Source of the DNA: Fischerella sp. CENA71
Lineage (GTDB): Bacteria; Cyanobacteriota; Cyanobacteriia; Cyanobacteriales; Nostocaceae
DNA: 64,000 nucleotides
NCBI GenBank assembly: GCA_024239075.1
Contig: JANBVI010000088.1
Location: forward strand, 1-64,000
Reading direction: 5' to 3'
Each line of letters starts with the position of its first letter. Position 1 is the stretch's first letter. Below the pieces are notes generated by a model. It saw only the letters and a list, made by a program, of their open reading frames with translations. It was not told the origin of the DNA and did no database searches. Positions 35,966-46,283 of this stretch are shown one piece after another. A program made the translations under genes and the position numbers.

Positions 35966-36430
35966 CTATTCCAAAAATAATCTGCTGAGAACTGTGAGTC
36001 CATCTGCGACGCTGACAAGTTGCTCTTCTGGGAGGGTGGCTAAGAGTTTGGCGACTTTCGCACTGGTCATTGTACGAGCTTGTTGCAGATGATATTTTCC
36101 GACTTCGGTTAATGTCAAAACCACATGACGGCGTTCTTGGGGGTGTTCTGTTCTACTAACTAAATTCTTTTGCACCAAACGATCTGTCAGGTTAGAGGCT
36201 GTAGGGCGACTCACACCTAAGTGTTCTGCCAATGGGGAAACAGAAGCACCAGGATGGCGATCGAGGAATGCTAGTGTCCGAAATTGAGGAATAGATAGCG
36301 ATACTGGAAGAACTGAAGCATTGCGTCGCATTTCTGCTCGAAAAAACTGCATGATTGTTGGAATTGTCTCCATCAATTTCGTAGCACACTGGTCTGAAGT
36401 TATTCCGATTGTGGCTGATTTCGGGTTCAT
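35966..36430 (-). CDS. MarR-family transcriptional regulator
   Basis: The 154-residue protein is a typical MarR: dimerisation helices at both ends and a central winged helix (about 58-100) with VSPLAEHLGVSRPTASNLTDRLVQKNLV and the wing EHPQERRHVVLTLTEVG. It is divergent from the RND efflux genes starting at 36670, the arrangement of local MarR repressors of multidrug pumps. Two copies of a palindromic sequence lie between them (36543-36571) and are its likely operator. A ligand that frees the DNA would switch on the pump. Cys residues that would mark a redox sensor are not seen in the DNA-binding part. Confidence 0.88.
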   Translation of the reverse strand: MNPKSATIGITSDQCATKLMETIPTIMQFFRAEMRRNASVLPVSLSIPQFRTLAFLDRHPGASVSPLAEHLGVSRPTASNLTDRLVQKNLVSRTEHPQERRHVVLTLTEVGKYHLQQARTMTSAKVAKLLATLPEEQLVSVADGLTVLSRLFLE

Positions 36431-36542
36431 ATCGAAAATCCTAACTGTATCGGCTGTTTTTTTTAATGCTCTGTACGAGGCGCGATATATAGGTAGCTTT
36501 AGTCAAAAATAGTGACTTAAGATAGATACAAAAATAATGGTT

Positions 36543-36571
36543 AGTTATGCTAACTAATAGTTATGCTAACT
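36543..36571. promoter_or_regulatory. Twin palindromes, probable MarR operator
   Basis: AGTTATGCTAACT occurs twice (36543-36555 and 36559-36571). Each copy is a 5-bp inverted repeat around TGC, and the two centres are 16 bp apart, on nearly the same DNA face. They lie about 100 bp upstream of the RND adaptor start and 113 bp from the marR start. Confidence 0.65.
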
Positions 36572-36669
36572 TATTTTTTGAGCTTTTTATTTACATCAAA
36601 ACCTGCCAAAAATTTATTTTTTAGCAAAACTATCAAAGTTGAAATCTCATCTATCACCTGGTAGAGAGC

Positions 36670-38031
36670 ATGAAATATTTATTATGTGAGTTCAAATCTG
36701 GTTTTCCAGATAATACTAGGCAATGGTTGACAAACTACCCAAAGCAAGTAGGAGCTTTGGGGTTAATTTTGTTAGGGATGACTAGTTTATGGGGTTGTAC
36801 AGCAGCTTCAGAAGCACAATCTAATAACAAACAAGCAAACAATCAACAGCGACCAGTACCTGTTGTTGTAGCGACAGTGACTCGTAAAACCATACCTATA
36901 GAGATACAACAGACAGGAACAGTAACAGCTTACTCAACTGTAGCGGTCAAGTCGCAAATTGCTGGGCAACTGACGGGAGTTTATTTTCAAGAAGGTCAAG
37001 ATGTCAAAAAAGGTCAACTGTTGTTTAAGGTCGATTCGCGATCGCAACAAGCAGCTTTGATGCAAGCACAAGCAAACCGAGAAAAAGCGATCGCTCAAGT
37101 CAAACAATCAGAGGCTAACTTAGCAAAAGCTATAGCTCAGGTTAATCAAGACAAGGCCAATCTAGTCAAAGACCAAGCACAAACAAAAAACGCTCTCACC
37201 CAAGCTCAACGATATAGCGGTTTGTATACTCAAGGAGCAATTAGCAAAGAGCAAGTTGACCAGTATCAAACCACAGCAGATGCTCAAAAAGCAACAGTGA
37301 TGGCAGATCAACAAGCTATTGCTAACTCAGTTGCAGCCGTAGATGCTGCTAAGGCAGATGTTAATAATACCAAAGCCGCAGTGAGTGCCGCCGAAGCAGA
37401 TGTTGACAACGCCAAAATTCAGCTTTCTTACAGTTCTATTTACTCACCCATTGACGGACGCACGGGTAGTCTCAACGTCAATCAGGGAAATTTGATCAAA
37501 GACAACGACACCAATCCCTTGGTGACAATCAGCCAAATTCGCCCAATTTATGTAACTTTTTCTCTTCCCCAACGCTTATTACCAGAACTTAATAAATATA
37601 GAGCAGAGGGCAAATTACAAGTCAATGCATTGATTCCTAATGATGATCGTCCAGAACAGGGCGAAATTAGTTTTGTCAACAGTGGTGTAGATACATCCAC
37701 TGGCACTATTCAAATCAAGGGTCGCTTTGCTAACACCGATGGTCGCCTATCTCCAGGGCAATTTGTGAATGTGGTTCTAAAGTTGACAGAAACACCAAAT
37801 GCGATCGTTGTACCAACACCAGCAGTGCAAACAGGACAGCAAGGACAGTTTGTCTATGTGTTGAATTCCGACCAAACAGTGGATGTTCGCCCAGTTGTGG
37901 TAGGTAACACAGTAGGCAATGATACCGTGATCAAACAAGGACTCAACCCTGGCGAACAAATTGTCACCGATGGACAGTTCAACCTCAGACCCAAAGCCAA
38001 AGTGCAAATCAAACAGGCTGTTGAGAAGTAG
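36670..38031 (+). CDS. RND efflux periplasmic adaptor lipoprotein
   Basis: The 453-residue protein joins an RND pump to an outer-membrane channel. The ATG is preceded by GTAGAGAG. The N-terminus has a hydrophobic signal ending in LWGC (lipobox, Cys about 43). The lipoyl half (AVKSQIAGQLTGVYFQEGQD and KKGQLLFKVD) is followed by a long alpha-hairpin with Ala/Gln-rich repeats (about 130-250; KADVNNTKAAVSAAEADVDN), the second lipoyl half IYSPIDGRTGSLNVNQGN, then beta-barrel and membrane-proximal domains. It is most like MdtA-type adaptors. The permease gene follows after a repeat block, and expression is probably controlled by the divergent MarR. Confidence 0.9.
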   Translation: MKYLLCEFKSGFPDNTRQWLTNYPKQVGALGLILLGMTSLWGCTAASEAQSNNKQANNQQRPVPVVVATVTRKTIPIEIQQTGTVTAYSTVAVKSQIAGQLTGVYFQEGQDVKKGQLLFKVDSRSQQAALMQAQANREKAIAQVKQSEANLAKAIAQVNQDKANLVKDQAQTKNALTQAQRYSGLYTQGAISKEQVDQYQTTADAQKATVMADQQAIANSVAAVDAAKADVNNTKAAVSAAEADVDNAKIQLSYSSIYSPIDGRTGSLNVNQGNLIKDNDTNPLVTISQIRPIYVTFSLPQRLLPELNKYRAEGKLQVNALIPNDDRPEQGEISFVNSGVDTSTGTIQIKGRFANTDGRLSPGQFVNVVLKLTETPNAIVVPTPAVQTGQQGQFVYVLNSDQTVDVRPVVVGNTVGNDTVIKQGLNPGEQIVTDGQFNLRPKAKVQIKQAVEK

Positions 38032-38079
38032 TTAGTGGTTAACCAATTAACAATCTCGGAAGTTTCAAGTTTGAAACCT

Positions 38080-38226
38080 GAAAGTTCTAGTTTGGAACCC
38101 GAAAGTTCTAGTTTGGAACCCGAAAGTTCTCGTTTGAAACCCGAAAGTTCTAGTTTGGAACCCGAAAGTTCTAGCTTTGAACCTGAAAGTTCTAGTTTAA
38201 AACCCGAAAGTTCTAGTTTGAAACCT
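38080..38226. repeat. 21-bp tandem array, seven units, open in one frame
   Basis: The units GAAAGTTCTAGTTTGGAACC (plus C) repeat seven times. Since 21 is a multiple of three, the stretch stays open (frame 38035-38301), reading as SSLEPES-type heptads. The frame starts with GTG and ends overlapping the permease ATG. It may be only a chance frame, or a coupling peptide for the permease. Confidence 0.85.
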
Positions 38227-38297
38227 GAAATCTCCCCACACTCCTCCCTCTTCCAACACTCCCCACACTCGCTTATTCCTAATCCCCAATCCCCAAT

Positions 38298-41200
38298 ATG
38301 AATATCCCTGAGTTATTCATCCGCCGACCAATCATGACCACACTTGTGATGCTGGGCATCATGGTGTTTGGGTTAATGAGTTACCAAGGGCTACCAGTGA
38401 GCGATTTGCCGAATGTAGATTTCCCTACTATTCAGGTGACGGCTAGTTTACCTGGTGCGAGTCCCGAAACAATGGCAGCCTCGGTAGCAACACCATTAGA
38501 ACAGCAGTTATCTAGTGTTGCGGGACTAGACTCCATGACCTCTACAAGTTCTCTCGGTTCAACACAGATTACCCTGCAATTTAATCTGAGTCGAGAGATT
38601 GATGGGGCTGCCCAAGATGTGCAAGCGGCTATTTCCAAGGCGGCGCGACAGTTGCCAACTAATATGCCCAGTCCTCCATCCTATCGCAAGGTCAACCCAG
38701 CAGATTCACCGATTTTATATGTAGTTTTAAGTTCTGCGGTGCTGCCGTTGCCAGAGGTGGACAAGTATGGCGAAACACTGCTAGCACAACGCCTATCTAT
38801 GGTGGATGGTGTAGCGCAGGTGCAAGTTTATGGTTCTCAAAAGTATGCAGTTCGGATTTACTTAGATCCAGAATCCTTAAGTGCGAAAGGACTGGGGATC
38901 GATGAAGTTGCAGATGCAATTTCTCAGGGAAATTCCAATCAACCGACTGGTACACTTTATGGTCAAAAGCAGAACTACACAATTGAGGCCAATGGGCAAC
39001 TCAATAATGCTGAGGCGTATCGATCGCTAGTAATTGCCAGTCGCAACGGCGCACCCATCCATCTAGGAGAAGTGGGGCGTGTATTTGACAGTGTGGAAAA
39101 TGATAAAGTTGCCAGCTGGTTTAACGGAACACGAGCGATCGTCTTGGCTGTTCAGCGTCAACCGGGAACCAATACTGTAGAAGTTGTAGACGCCATCAAG
39201 AAAATTTTGCCGACCTTTCGGGAACAAATTCCGGCGGCGGTAGACATGACAATTTTGTTTGACCGTTCTCAATCGATCCGCGAGTCGGTAGATGATGTGA
39301 AGTTTACTTTGTTCCTGACGATTTGCCTGGTAGTGTTGGTGATTTTCCTATTTTTGCGGAATATTTCGGCAACTATCATTCCCGGTTTAGCAGTACCGTT
39401 GTCACTGGTAGCAACTTTTGCAGTGATGGCATTACTGGGCTATTCCTTGGATAACCTGTCTTTAATGGCGCTGACTCTTTCCGTTGGTTTCGTGGTAGAT
39501 GATGCTGTTGTCATGTTGGAAAACATCGTTCGCCGCATGGAAATGGGTGAAAGTCGTCTCCAAGCTGCCTTGAACGGTTCCAAAGAAATTGGTTTCACGA
39601 TTTTGTCAATGACGATTTCCTTGGTAGCTGTGTTTATACCGATTATGTTTATGGGAGGAATATTAGGCAGACTATTCAATGAATTTGCTGTCACTATCAG
39701 CGTGGCAATTTTGGTGTCTGGTTTTATCTCCTTGAGCCTCACGCCCATGCTTTGCAGCAGATTTCTGCACCACGAAGGCGAACATCACTCAAACAAACCT
39801 AGAACTGTAATCCAAATTTGGCAACGTCGTCTTTACAATGCTTCAGAATGGGTTTTTGACACCATGCTGCGGGTTTACGATCGCACCCTCAAACTCGCAA
39901 TGAAGTATCATCTGACAACAATGATTTTGTCTGGGATGATTTTGCTAGCAACGGTGTATCTTTTTGTGATTGTTCCCAAGGGATTTATTCCCAATGACGA
40001 CACTGGACAACTTTCTGCGACAACCGAAGCGGCGCAAGATATTTCCTTTGACGAGATGGTGAAGCATCAACAAGTTGTCGCCAACATCATCCGTCGTGAT
40101 CCGAATGTGGAAGCAGTCAACTCCAGTGTAGGTGCAGGTGGCCCGAATGCTACAGCCAACGCCGGGCGAGTGTTTATCAAGCTCAAGCCCCATTCTCAAC
40201 GTCATTTGAGTGCGGATCAAATCGTCAATGAATTACGACCTAAACTAACTGGTATTCCTGGTATCCGGGCATTTATCCAAAACCCACCCTCGATTCGGAT
40301 TGGTGGACAGCAAACGAAAGCTTTATACCAATTTGCACTTTCTAGCCCCAATCTGCAAGATTTGTATCAACACGCCCCAGATTTGGAAGCCAAGCTGCGT
40401 CAGATGCCAGAGTTACAAGATGTTAATAGTGATCTGCAAATTAAAAATCCTGAAATTAATGTACAAGTAAACCGCGAACAAGCTTCAGCCCTGGGTTTGA
40501 CTGCTAATCAAATCGAAAGCGCCCTCAATAATGCCTATGGGACACGGCAGGTTTCGACTATTTATGCATCTGATGGTCAGTATGAAGTGATTATGGGCGT
40601 AGATCCTGAATATCAACTTAATCCCGATGATCTTGGTCTGTTGTCAATTCATTCAGCTAGCGGTCAGTTAGTACCTCTAAATGCTGTAGCAACTATTACT
40701 AAATCAATTGGGCCACTGAGTATCAACCACACCGGACAACTTGCTGCTGTCACCATCTCATTTAACCTCAAACCAGGTGTGTCTTTGGGTAGCGTCACAG
40801 GTAAGATTGAACAAATAGCGCGAGAAACTTTACCTACAAGCATCAGTACTGGTTTCCAAGGAACTGCTCAAGTATTCCAATCTTCGCTTTCTAGTTTAGG
40901 GTTACTGTTGGCGATCGCGATTTTGGTAATCTACATTGTGCTGGGGATTCTCTACGAAGACTTTATTCACCCCCTGACTATTCTCTCTAGCTTGCCATCA
41001 GCCGGATTTGGTGCCTTACTAACTTTGATATTATTTGGTGTTGACCTGAATATTTATGCCTTTGTGGGGATTATTCTGCTGGTAGGGATCGTTAAGAAAA
41101 ACGGCATCATGATGATTGACTTTGCTATGGAAGCCCAACACAAGCGCGACAAAAATCCTTTTGATGCGATCTATGAAGCTTGTTTGGTAAGGTTCCGTCC

Positions 41201-41447
41201 GATTATGATGACAACAATGGCTGCGTTGATGGGTACTTTGCCAATTGCCCTTGGTTTGGGTGCAGGTGCCGAATCCCGTCGTCCTTTGGGTTTAGCCGTT
41301 GTTGGTGGGTTGCTGTTCTCCCAACTTTTGACACTTTACATTACCCCAGTATTTTATACTTACATGGAAGCCTTTCGTGAGAAGATTAGTAAGCATAATA
41401 GGGAATCTTCTTCATCTACTTCCGCACCAACTCGGATTTCTAGTTGA
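38298..41447 (+). CDS. RND multidrug efflux permease
   Basis: The 1049-residue inner-membrane protein has the AcrB/MdtB plan: IRRPIMTTLVMLGIMVFG as first helix, two large periplasmic loops (about 35-330 and 560-870) and twelve helices. The proton-relay pair is in GFVVDDAVVMLEN (about 405-410), and the partner Lys is in VGIVKKNGIMMID (about 930). Length is normal. It should form a trimer and use the proton gradient to expel hydrophobic compounds. The ATG overlaps the end of the heptad-repeat frame, and a pyrimidine-rich CCCCAATCCCCAAT stretch lies just before it. No outer-membrane channel gene follows. Confidence 0.93.
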   Translation: MNIPELFIRRPIMTTLVMLGIMVFGLMSYQGLPVSDLPNVDFPTIQVTASLPGASPETMAASVATPLEQQLSSVAGLDSMTSTSSLGSTQITLQFNLSREIDGAAQDVQAAISKAARQLPTNMPSPPSYRKVNPADSPILYVVLSSAVLPLPEVDKYGETLLAQRLSMVDGVAQVQVYGSQKYAVRIYLDPESLSAKGLGIDEVADAISQGNSNQPTGTLYGQKQNYTIEANGQLNNAEAYRSLVIASRNGAPIHLGEVGRVFDSVENDKVASWFNGTRAIVLAVQRQPGTNTVEVVDAIKKILPTFREQIPAAVDMTILFDRSQSIRESVDDVKFTLFLTICLVVLVIFLFLRNISATIIPGLAVPLSLVATFAVMALLGYSLDNLSLMALTLSVGFVVDDAVVMLENIVRRMEMGESRLQAALNGSKEIGFTILSMTISLVAVFIPIMFMGGILGRLFNEFAVTISVAILVSGFISLSLTPMLCSRFLHHEGEHHSNKPRTVIQIWQRRLYNASEWVFDTMLRVYDRTLKLAMKYHLTTMILSGMILLATVYLFVIVPKGFIPNDDTGQLSATTEAAQDISFDEMVKHQQVVANIIRRDPNVEAVNSSVGAGGPNATANAGRVFIKLKPHSQRHLSADQIVNELRPKLTGIPGIRAFIQNPPSIRIGGQQTKALYQFALSSPNLQDLYQHAPDLEAKLRQMPELQDVNSDLQIKNPEINVQVNREQASALGLTANQIESALNNAYGTRQVSTIYASDGQYEVIMGVDPEYQLNPDDLGLLSIHSASGQLVPLNAVATITKSIGPLSINHTGQLAAVTISFNLKPGVSLGSVTGKIEQIARETLPTSISTGFQGTAQVFQSSLSSLGLLLAIAILVIYIVLGILYEDFIHPLTILSSLPSAGFGALLTLILFGVDLNIYAFVGIILLVGIVKKNGIMMIDFAMEAQHKRDKNPFDAIYEACLVRFRPIMMTTMAALMGTLPIALGLGAGAESRRPLGLAVVGGLLFSQLLTLYITPVFYTYMEAFREKISKHNRESSSSTSAPTRISS

Positions 41448-41934
41448 GTAAGCAAACAAGTCATCAAATGTATTTGATTTTGCTAGCAATTTGATCAAAA
41501 ATGTATCTATTGATAGTGTTTGCTACTTTATAGTTATAAACTTGTAGCGGTAATTACTGAAAAATTTAACATGGGATTTATACCTTAGACATATGGAAAC
41601 CAAGCCTTCAAAACAGTAATTTCTTAAAAAGAACAACATCATAGAAGCCTTTATTGGTTCCGATAAAAACCAGCCTGCTTTTTTGGGGTGCAAATACTGA
41701 ATGAGAAAATTCAATAATTTCTTGTTGGTGTAGCGACGCCTTTACCAGGGTATCCCCTAAAAGAGGCTGGTCTTCCATTGCTTCATGTATTCAGCATATG
41801 AACATGATTAAACATGAAATATATTGCTAGTTTATAGTAAGCCCTACTCTTACTCGTTACTAGAAACTTTTGTTTATTTATGTTCATCTACATATTTCTA
41901 AACCCACCAAAAAAATTTAGGTAAATACTCAGTA
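41448..41934. other. Intergenic region without recognised features
   Basis: AT-rich. A 63-codon minus-strand frame at 41523-41714 is unsupported. No terminator with a clear T-run was found. Confidence 0.5.
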
Positions 41935-42144
41935 ATGATGAACAAAAAATGGGCAACCAAGCGAATCACCCTAAATCTCGCTTCAGGTGAAGCCGAGAAG
42001 CTGGAACGATATTGTCAACAAACTGGAAGACCAGCAACAGATGTGATTAGGGAACTTATTCGAGGATTACCTATACAATTGCAAACTGATTTAAACCCCA
42101 TTGAACAGAATTACTCAACTACAATCGGGCAATTGCGAATATAA
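41935..42144 (+). CDS. Small ribbon-helix-helix (CopG-like) protein
   Basis: The 69-residue product has a short N-terminal beta strand (KRITLNLASGEA, residues 9-20) and two helices (EKLERYCQQTGRPATDVIRELIRGL), the layout of a MetJ/Arc or CopG DNA-binding protein. It could be an autoregulator or an antitoxin, but no toxin gene neighbours it. It is convergent with the histidine kinase at 42210. A second ATG one codon later could also serve. Confidence 0.7.
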   Translation: MMNKKWATKRITLNLASGEAEKLERYCQQTGRPATDVIRELIRGLPIQLQTDLNPIEQNYSTTIGQLRI

Positions 42145-42209
42145 TTTAAAATTCATAATACATACTCATAATTCATGACTTTTGCTTATGAATTATGAGT
42201 TAATTATCT

Positions 42210-43535
42210 TTAATGATTGCTATGAACGACTCTTGGTAACTCAACACGAAAAGTTGAACCTTCACCGAGTTTACTTTCTACAGTCACGCTGCCTTTCATC
42301 AAGCGGACTAATTGGTCTACAATTGCTAGTCCTAAACCAGTACCACCGTGTTTGCGTGTGAGACATTGGTTAACTTGCCGGAATTCTTGGAAAATATTTT
42401 TTAAATCAGCTTCGCTAATGCCTATACCTGTATCTTTTACAATTAACATCACTCTGTCTTGAATTTCTAAGACTTCAACATTTACATTACCTATATCAGT
42501 GAATTTAATCGCATTGGAAAGCAAATTAACTAAAATTTGTCGAACGCGATCGCTATCATTAATAATCTGAGGATCTGAAAGGTTAATATAAACATTAATA
42601 GTTAAATTTTTCTGCTGGGCTAAACAATATAATTCTTGAACACTTGTTGTTACTAATTCAGCCAAATTAAATTCTTCCAGATTCAACTCCAAGCGTCCAG
42701 CTTCCAGTTTGGAGAAATCAAGTATATCCTCAATCAGCATTAGCAGACGTCTCGCGCTGGATAAAATACGTTCTACCATGCTTCTTGCCTGCGGCGGAAA
42801 CTGATCATACGGGTGGCGTAGCAAGAGTTGAGAAAAGCCCAAAATCGCATTCATTGGGGTACGTAGTTCATGAGACATTACCGCCAAAAATTGTGATTTT
42901 AGCCTTGTAGCTTCTTGTAATTGCAAATTTTCATTTCTGATCGCCTGTAACTGTGCTTCTGCTTGCTTGCGCGCAGTAATATCCCTGATCAACCAACACC
43001 AGCCTTTAGAATTACCTTCGCGATCGCACATTGTAGTTACACTGATGGCGGTGTCAAATTTAGTATGTTCCCGCGTTTGCATAGGTATTTCCCAATCTTG
43101 AATTTGTTTGATCTGCTGTAAACGAATTAGCTGGGAACGAAACGCACGACGCTGATTTTCTGGGACAAAATTGATCAGTAATTTGCCTTGAATGTATTTT
43201 TGTGATATTTTAAACAAGTGAGTAGCAGTTCGATTTGCTTCTAATATTTTACCTTCAGTATTAGTTACTAAATAAGCATCTGGAGCGAAATCAAATAGTT
43301 CTTTGTAACGTTGGCGTTCCACATCCAACGCATAGCGAGTATTTCTTAATTCCTCATTTTGTTGGCGTATTTCTTCTTCTGCAACTCTTAATTCTTCTAA
43401 TGCTGTGTTAAGTTCCTCAAGAGAATCATGCAGAATTTCTGCTGGCAGTAATTCTGAAGTTTTGGCATGATTTTCTAGTACATCAGCACGTTGACGCACA
43501 GCCTTTATTTGTTGTATAAATTCGGAGGCGTTCAC
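42210..43535 (-). CDS. PAS-domain sensor histidine kinase
   Basis: A GTG at 43535 with AGGAG upstream starts a 441-residue soluble kinase. A coiled coil (about 36-75; EELNTALEELRVAEEEIRQQNEEL) leads to one PAS domain (75-190; FDFAPDAYLVTNTEGKILEAN, ending WLIRDITARKQAE). HisKA follows with H222 (AVMSHELRTPMNAILG), then HATPase (NLLSNAIKF, VKDTGIGI, GTGLGLAI). The coiled coil and PAS resemble those of CheR/PAS proteins such as the one at 44299, which lies upstream on the same strand 763 bp away, so the kinase probably belongs to that signalling module. No receiver partner is adjacent. Confidence 0.88.
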   Translation of the reverse strand: MNASEFIQQIKAVRQRADVLENHAKTSELLPAEILHDSLEELNTALEELRVAEEEIRQQNEELRNTRYALDVERQRYKELFDFAPDAYLVTNTEGKILEANRTATHLFKISQKYIQGKLLINFVPENQRRAFRSQLIRLQQIKQIQDWEIPMQTREHTKFDTAISVTTMCDREGNSKGWCWLIRDITARKQAEAQLQAIRNENLQLQEATRLKSQFLAVMSHELRTPMNAILGFSQLLLRHPYDQFPPQARSMVERILSSARRLLMLIEDILDFSKLEAGRLELNLEEFNLAELVTTSVQELYCLAQQKNLTINVYINLSDPQIINDSDRVRQILVNLLSNAIKFTDIGNVNVEVLEIQDRVMLIVKDTGIGISEADLKNIFQEFRQVNQCLTRKHGGTGLGLAIVDQLVRLMKGSVTVESKLGEGSTFRVELPRVVHSNH

Positions 43536-44298
43536 ACTGAAACTCCTGGTGCTTCTTGCTGGATTTTTTAATTAAATTATGTAAAATTCTCAGATTAATT
43601 AGCACTATAAAAGCTACTGCAAAAACTCTGAGGTATTAAATTTTTCTGATGAAACTGGTTGATTAATGAAGTCGGGAGAGAAAGAGAGAAATAATGTTGG
43701 CATGTTCTAAAAAATTAAATTTTAAAAAAAGTTTAATTTTGGATGGAATTTTTTGATGGTATGTCTTGCAATAATCAAATCATAGCTTCTTAAACTAATT
43801 ATTTAACAAATTTGTCCCTGAATTGAGTTTTGCTTGACTATGTAAATAAAATTTAAGTATTTTTTAACTCAACTATTCAGATGTTTTAATTAAAAGCCGC
43901 AAGCTCTAATTTTTGTCACTTTATTTAACATATTAATGAGTTTTTGGGAGGCTACCACCCCCCGTCCGTAGTAAATACCACAAAATTTGATCTTCCAAAA
44001 GTTTAAATATGGCTCATAAATTGTGGTTGGGAAATCAATGTCATCCTCATAAGCAAACTCATCTATAAAATAGAATGCACAGCTTTCAATTGATTAAGAT
44101 TGACATATATATAATTGCTTTTATATCTTCTTAGCGAGTGATAAAAAACAGCTTCTAAAGTATGAGATTAAGACTCTACCAATGACCAATGACGACTCGA
44201 ACTCAAAAAATGGTGTAGGTATTTGAGAGGATAAAACTGTAACAATAGTCATATTTCTCCTAGTGTACACAGTTAATGATGACTACTTTTTACCCTAA
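43536..44298. other. AT-rich spacer between kinase and CheR/PAS gene
   Basis: No gene is supported. A short heptamer trace (ACCAATGACCAATGAC) lies near 44179. The rest is AT-rich, with the promoter of the kinase expected near 43.6 kb. Confidence 0.5.
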
Positions 44299-46164
44299 TT
44301 ATTCGTTTCTGTCCATTTCTTCCATTAACAAAATTACCCCTTGAATATCTCGTGTGGTCGAGGCACGTAGAGGTGTACAGGTAACTTTGCAGAAAATTGC
44401 TTTACCACGTCGATTTGTGGCTTCTAGTGTCAGTTCTATCTCAGGCGACTCTCCTAGTAAACAGGCGCGGATGGGCTGACGGAGTTGTTCAACTGGTAAA
44501 CCAATGTCCAGATTCAGAAAGTGTCTATCTTTAACTTCATCAGCACGCACACCCCAGAAGTCTTCGGCGCGATAGTTCCAAATTTGGATGTGTAGGTCTT
44601 GGTTGAGAACAGTTACACCACTGTGCAAACCAGCCAAAATTGATTCTAAAAAGGTGTTGACTTGAACAAGTTCATCACTACGCTGACGCATTTCGTCGTT
44701 GAGGGCGTGGAGTTCTTCGTTGGTAGATTGGAGTTCCTCGTTCATTGTCTCCAATTCTTCGTTGGTAGATTGGAGTTCTTCGTTGGTGGTTTCTAGTTCT
44801 TCGACGGTAGATTGGAGTTCTTCGTTGGTGGTTTCTAGTTCTTCGTTAGTAGATTGAAGTTCTTCGTAAGCTGTTTCTAGTTCTTGGTTGGCGTGAACTA
44901 GGTCGTTTTGTAATTGTTTGAAGCGGCTAACATCGGTAAAGACGATTTTTACACCCAATAATTCATCGCCGTTTTTGTCTAGTAATGGTATGACCTGGAC
45001 ATCGAAATATCTAGTTTCTTGTTCGGTAATTGACCATTCGATATCTTTCAAAACCACAGCACGACGATTGGTACTAACTTGATCAATGCGCGATCGCAAT
45101 TCTACCGGTCGGTAAGAAATTTCTAAATCTTGCAGGGGACGACCGATATCTCTAGGATTGAGATTAAATAAATTACGGGCTTGTTCGTTGGCTAGCACTA
45201 AATGATTGTGAATATCCACTATCACCTGAGCGATCAGATCGATCTCGAAGGCTGCTTGATGAATACGGGTCATCTTGTCAACGTTCTCCGATGTGGATTG
45301 TTGAGTACTCAAATGAGTGATATTCAACAATAGATCGCGACGGTTCCCGTTTGGTACTTTTGTAAATACACGCCGCCGCAAATCCAAGGGTGTAAAGAAG
45401 TGATTACGGGAAAATAGCATTTCTGCTTTACCCAAAAACAGAAAACCGTGATCGTGCAGAGCAAAATGAAAGCGATCCAGAATTTTTGCTTGGGTTTCAG
45501 AATTGAAATACATCAGAGTATTACGACACACTAGCATGTCAATTCTGGAGATTGGTGCATCTTGAACTAAATCATGACGACCAAAAATTACACCGCGACG
45601 CAATTCTTTCTGCACAACGTAGCGACCCCCTACACGCTCAAAATACTTTTCTACTAACTCTGGGGAAATAGGTTGGATTTCCTTGGGGCTATAGTTCGCA
45701 TGACGAGCGTATTCAAGCGCTTCAGCATCCACATCAGTTGCAAAGACTTTCACTCGTGCTGTGTACTGTTCCATACCAACAGCTTCAGCCAGCAACATAG
45801 CTAAGGTGTAAGTTTCCTCGCCAGAAGCACATCCCGCACTCCATACTCGAATGGGTTGACTGAGGTGTTTCTTACTTATAATTTGAGGAATGATTTCACT
45901 TGCTATATATTCCCATGCTTCTGCATCTCGAAAGAAACCTGTGACATTAATTAAGATCGTGTTGAACAACTCAACAAACTCGTCTGGATGTACCTCCAGA
46001 TAGTCAAGATATTCATCGTAACTTTCAACACCAATTGTTTGCATACGTCTTTTTATCCGACGGCTTAAACTGGTACGCTTGTATCCTCTAAAATCAAAAC
46101 CACGGTTGCGTTTGATGTATTCTAAAAGATTTTCTAGTTCTGGGTTAGTATCCGTGGTACTCAT
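44299..46164 (-). CDS. CheR-type methyltransferase fused to PAS, coiled coil and PAS
   Basis: The 621-residue protein has CheR-N (about 8-60) and the SAM-dependent CheR domain (70-275; RVWSAGCASGEETYTLAM, FATDVDAEAL, DMLVCRNTLMYF). A PAS domain (about 300-420) is followed by a striking run of about ten heptads (about 425-495; TNEELQS/TNEELET alternation) forming a long signalling coiled coil, and then a second PAS (500-618). CheR normally methylates chemoreceptor glutamates; here the fused Glu-rich coiled coil could be its own substrate. The two CheB genes lie directly upstream, making a methylation/demethylation pair without any receptor, CheA or CheW in the window. Confidence 0.88.
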   Translation of the reverse strand: MSTTDTNPELENLLEYIKRNRGFDFRGYKRTSLSRRIKRRMQTIGVESYDEYLDYLEVHPDEFVELFNTILINVTGFFRDAEAWEYIASEIIPQIISKKHLSQPIRVWSAGCASGEETYTLAMLLAEAVGMEQYTARVKVFATDVDAEALEYARHANYSPKEIQPISPELVEKYFERVGGRYVVQKELRRGVIFGRHDLVQDAPISRIDMLVCRNTLMYFNSETQAKILDRFHFALHDHGFLFLGKAEMLFSRNHFFTPLDLRRRVFTKVPNGNRRDLLLNITHLSTQQSTSENVDKMTRIHQAAFEIDLIAQVIVDIHNHLVLANEQARNLFNLNPRDIGRPLQDLEISYRPVELRSRIDQVSTNRRAVVLKDIEWSITEQETRYFDVQVIPLLDKNGDELLGVKIVFTDVSRFKQLQNDLVHANQELETAYEELQSTNEELETTNEELQSTVEELETTNEELQSTNEELETMNEELQSTNEELHALNDEMRQRSDELVQVNTFLESILAGLHSGVTVLNQDLHIQIWNYRAEDFWGVRADEVKDRHFLNLDIGLPVEQLRQPIRACLLGESPEIELTLEATNRRGKAIFCKVTCTPLRASTTRDIQGVILLMEEMDRNE

Positions 46165-46283
46165 ATAGTAATGGGCGCGTTAGAGCATCTTGATAAAAAC
46201 AAAATTTTACAAGTTAATTGGTAAAGTAATTTCGACAAAAATAAAAATAAACTATATTTTAAAATTAAAAAATATTTGTAAAG

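Noticed and set aside
41523-41714. 63-codon minus-strand frame after the RND permease
   Set aside because: AT-rich spacer, no features and no ribosome site.
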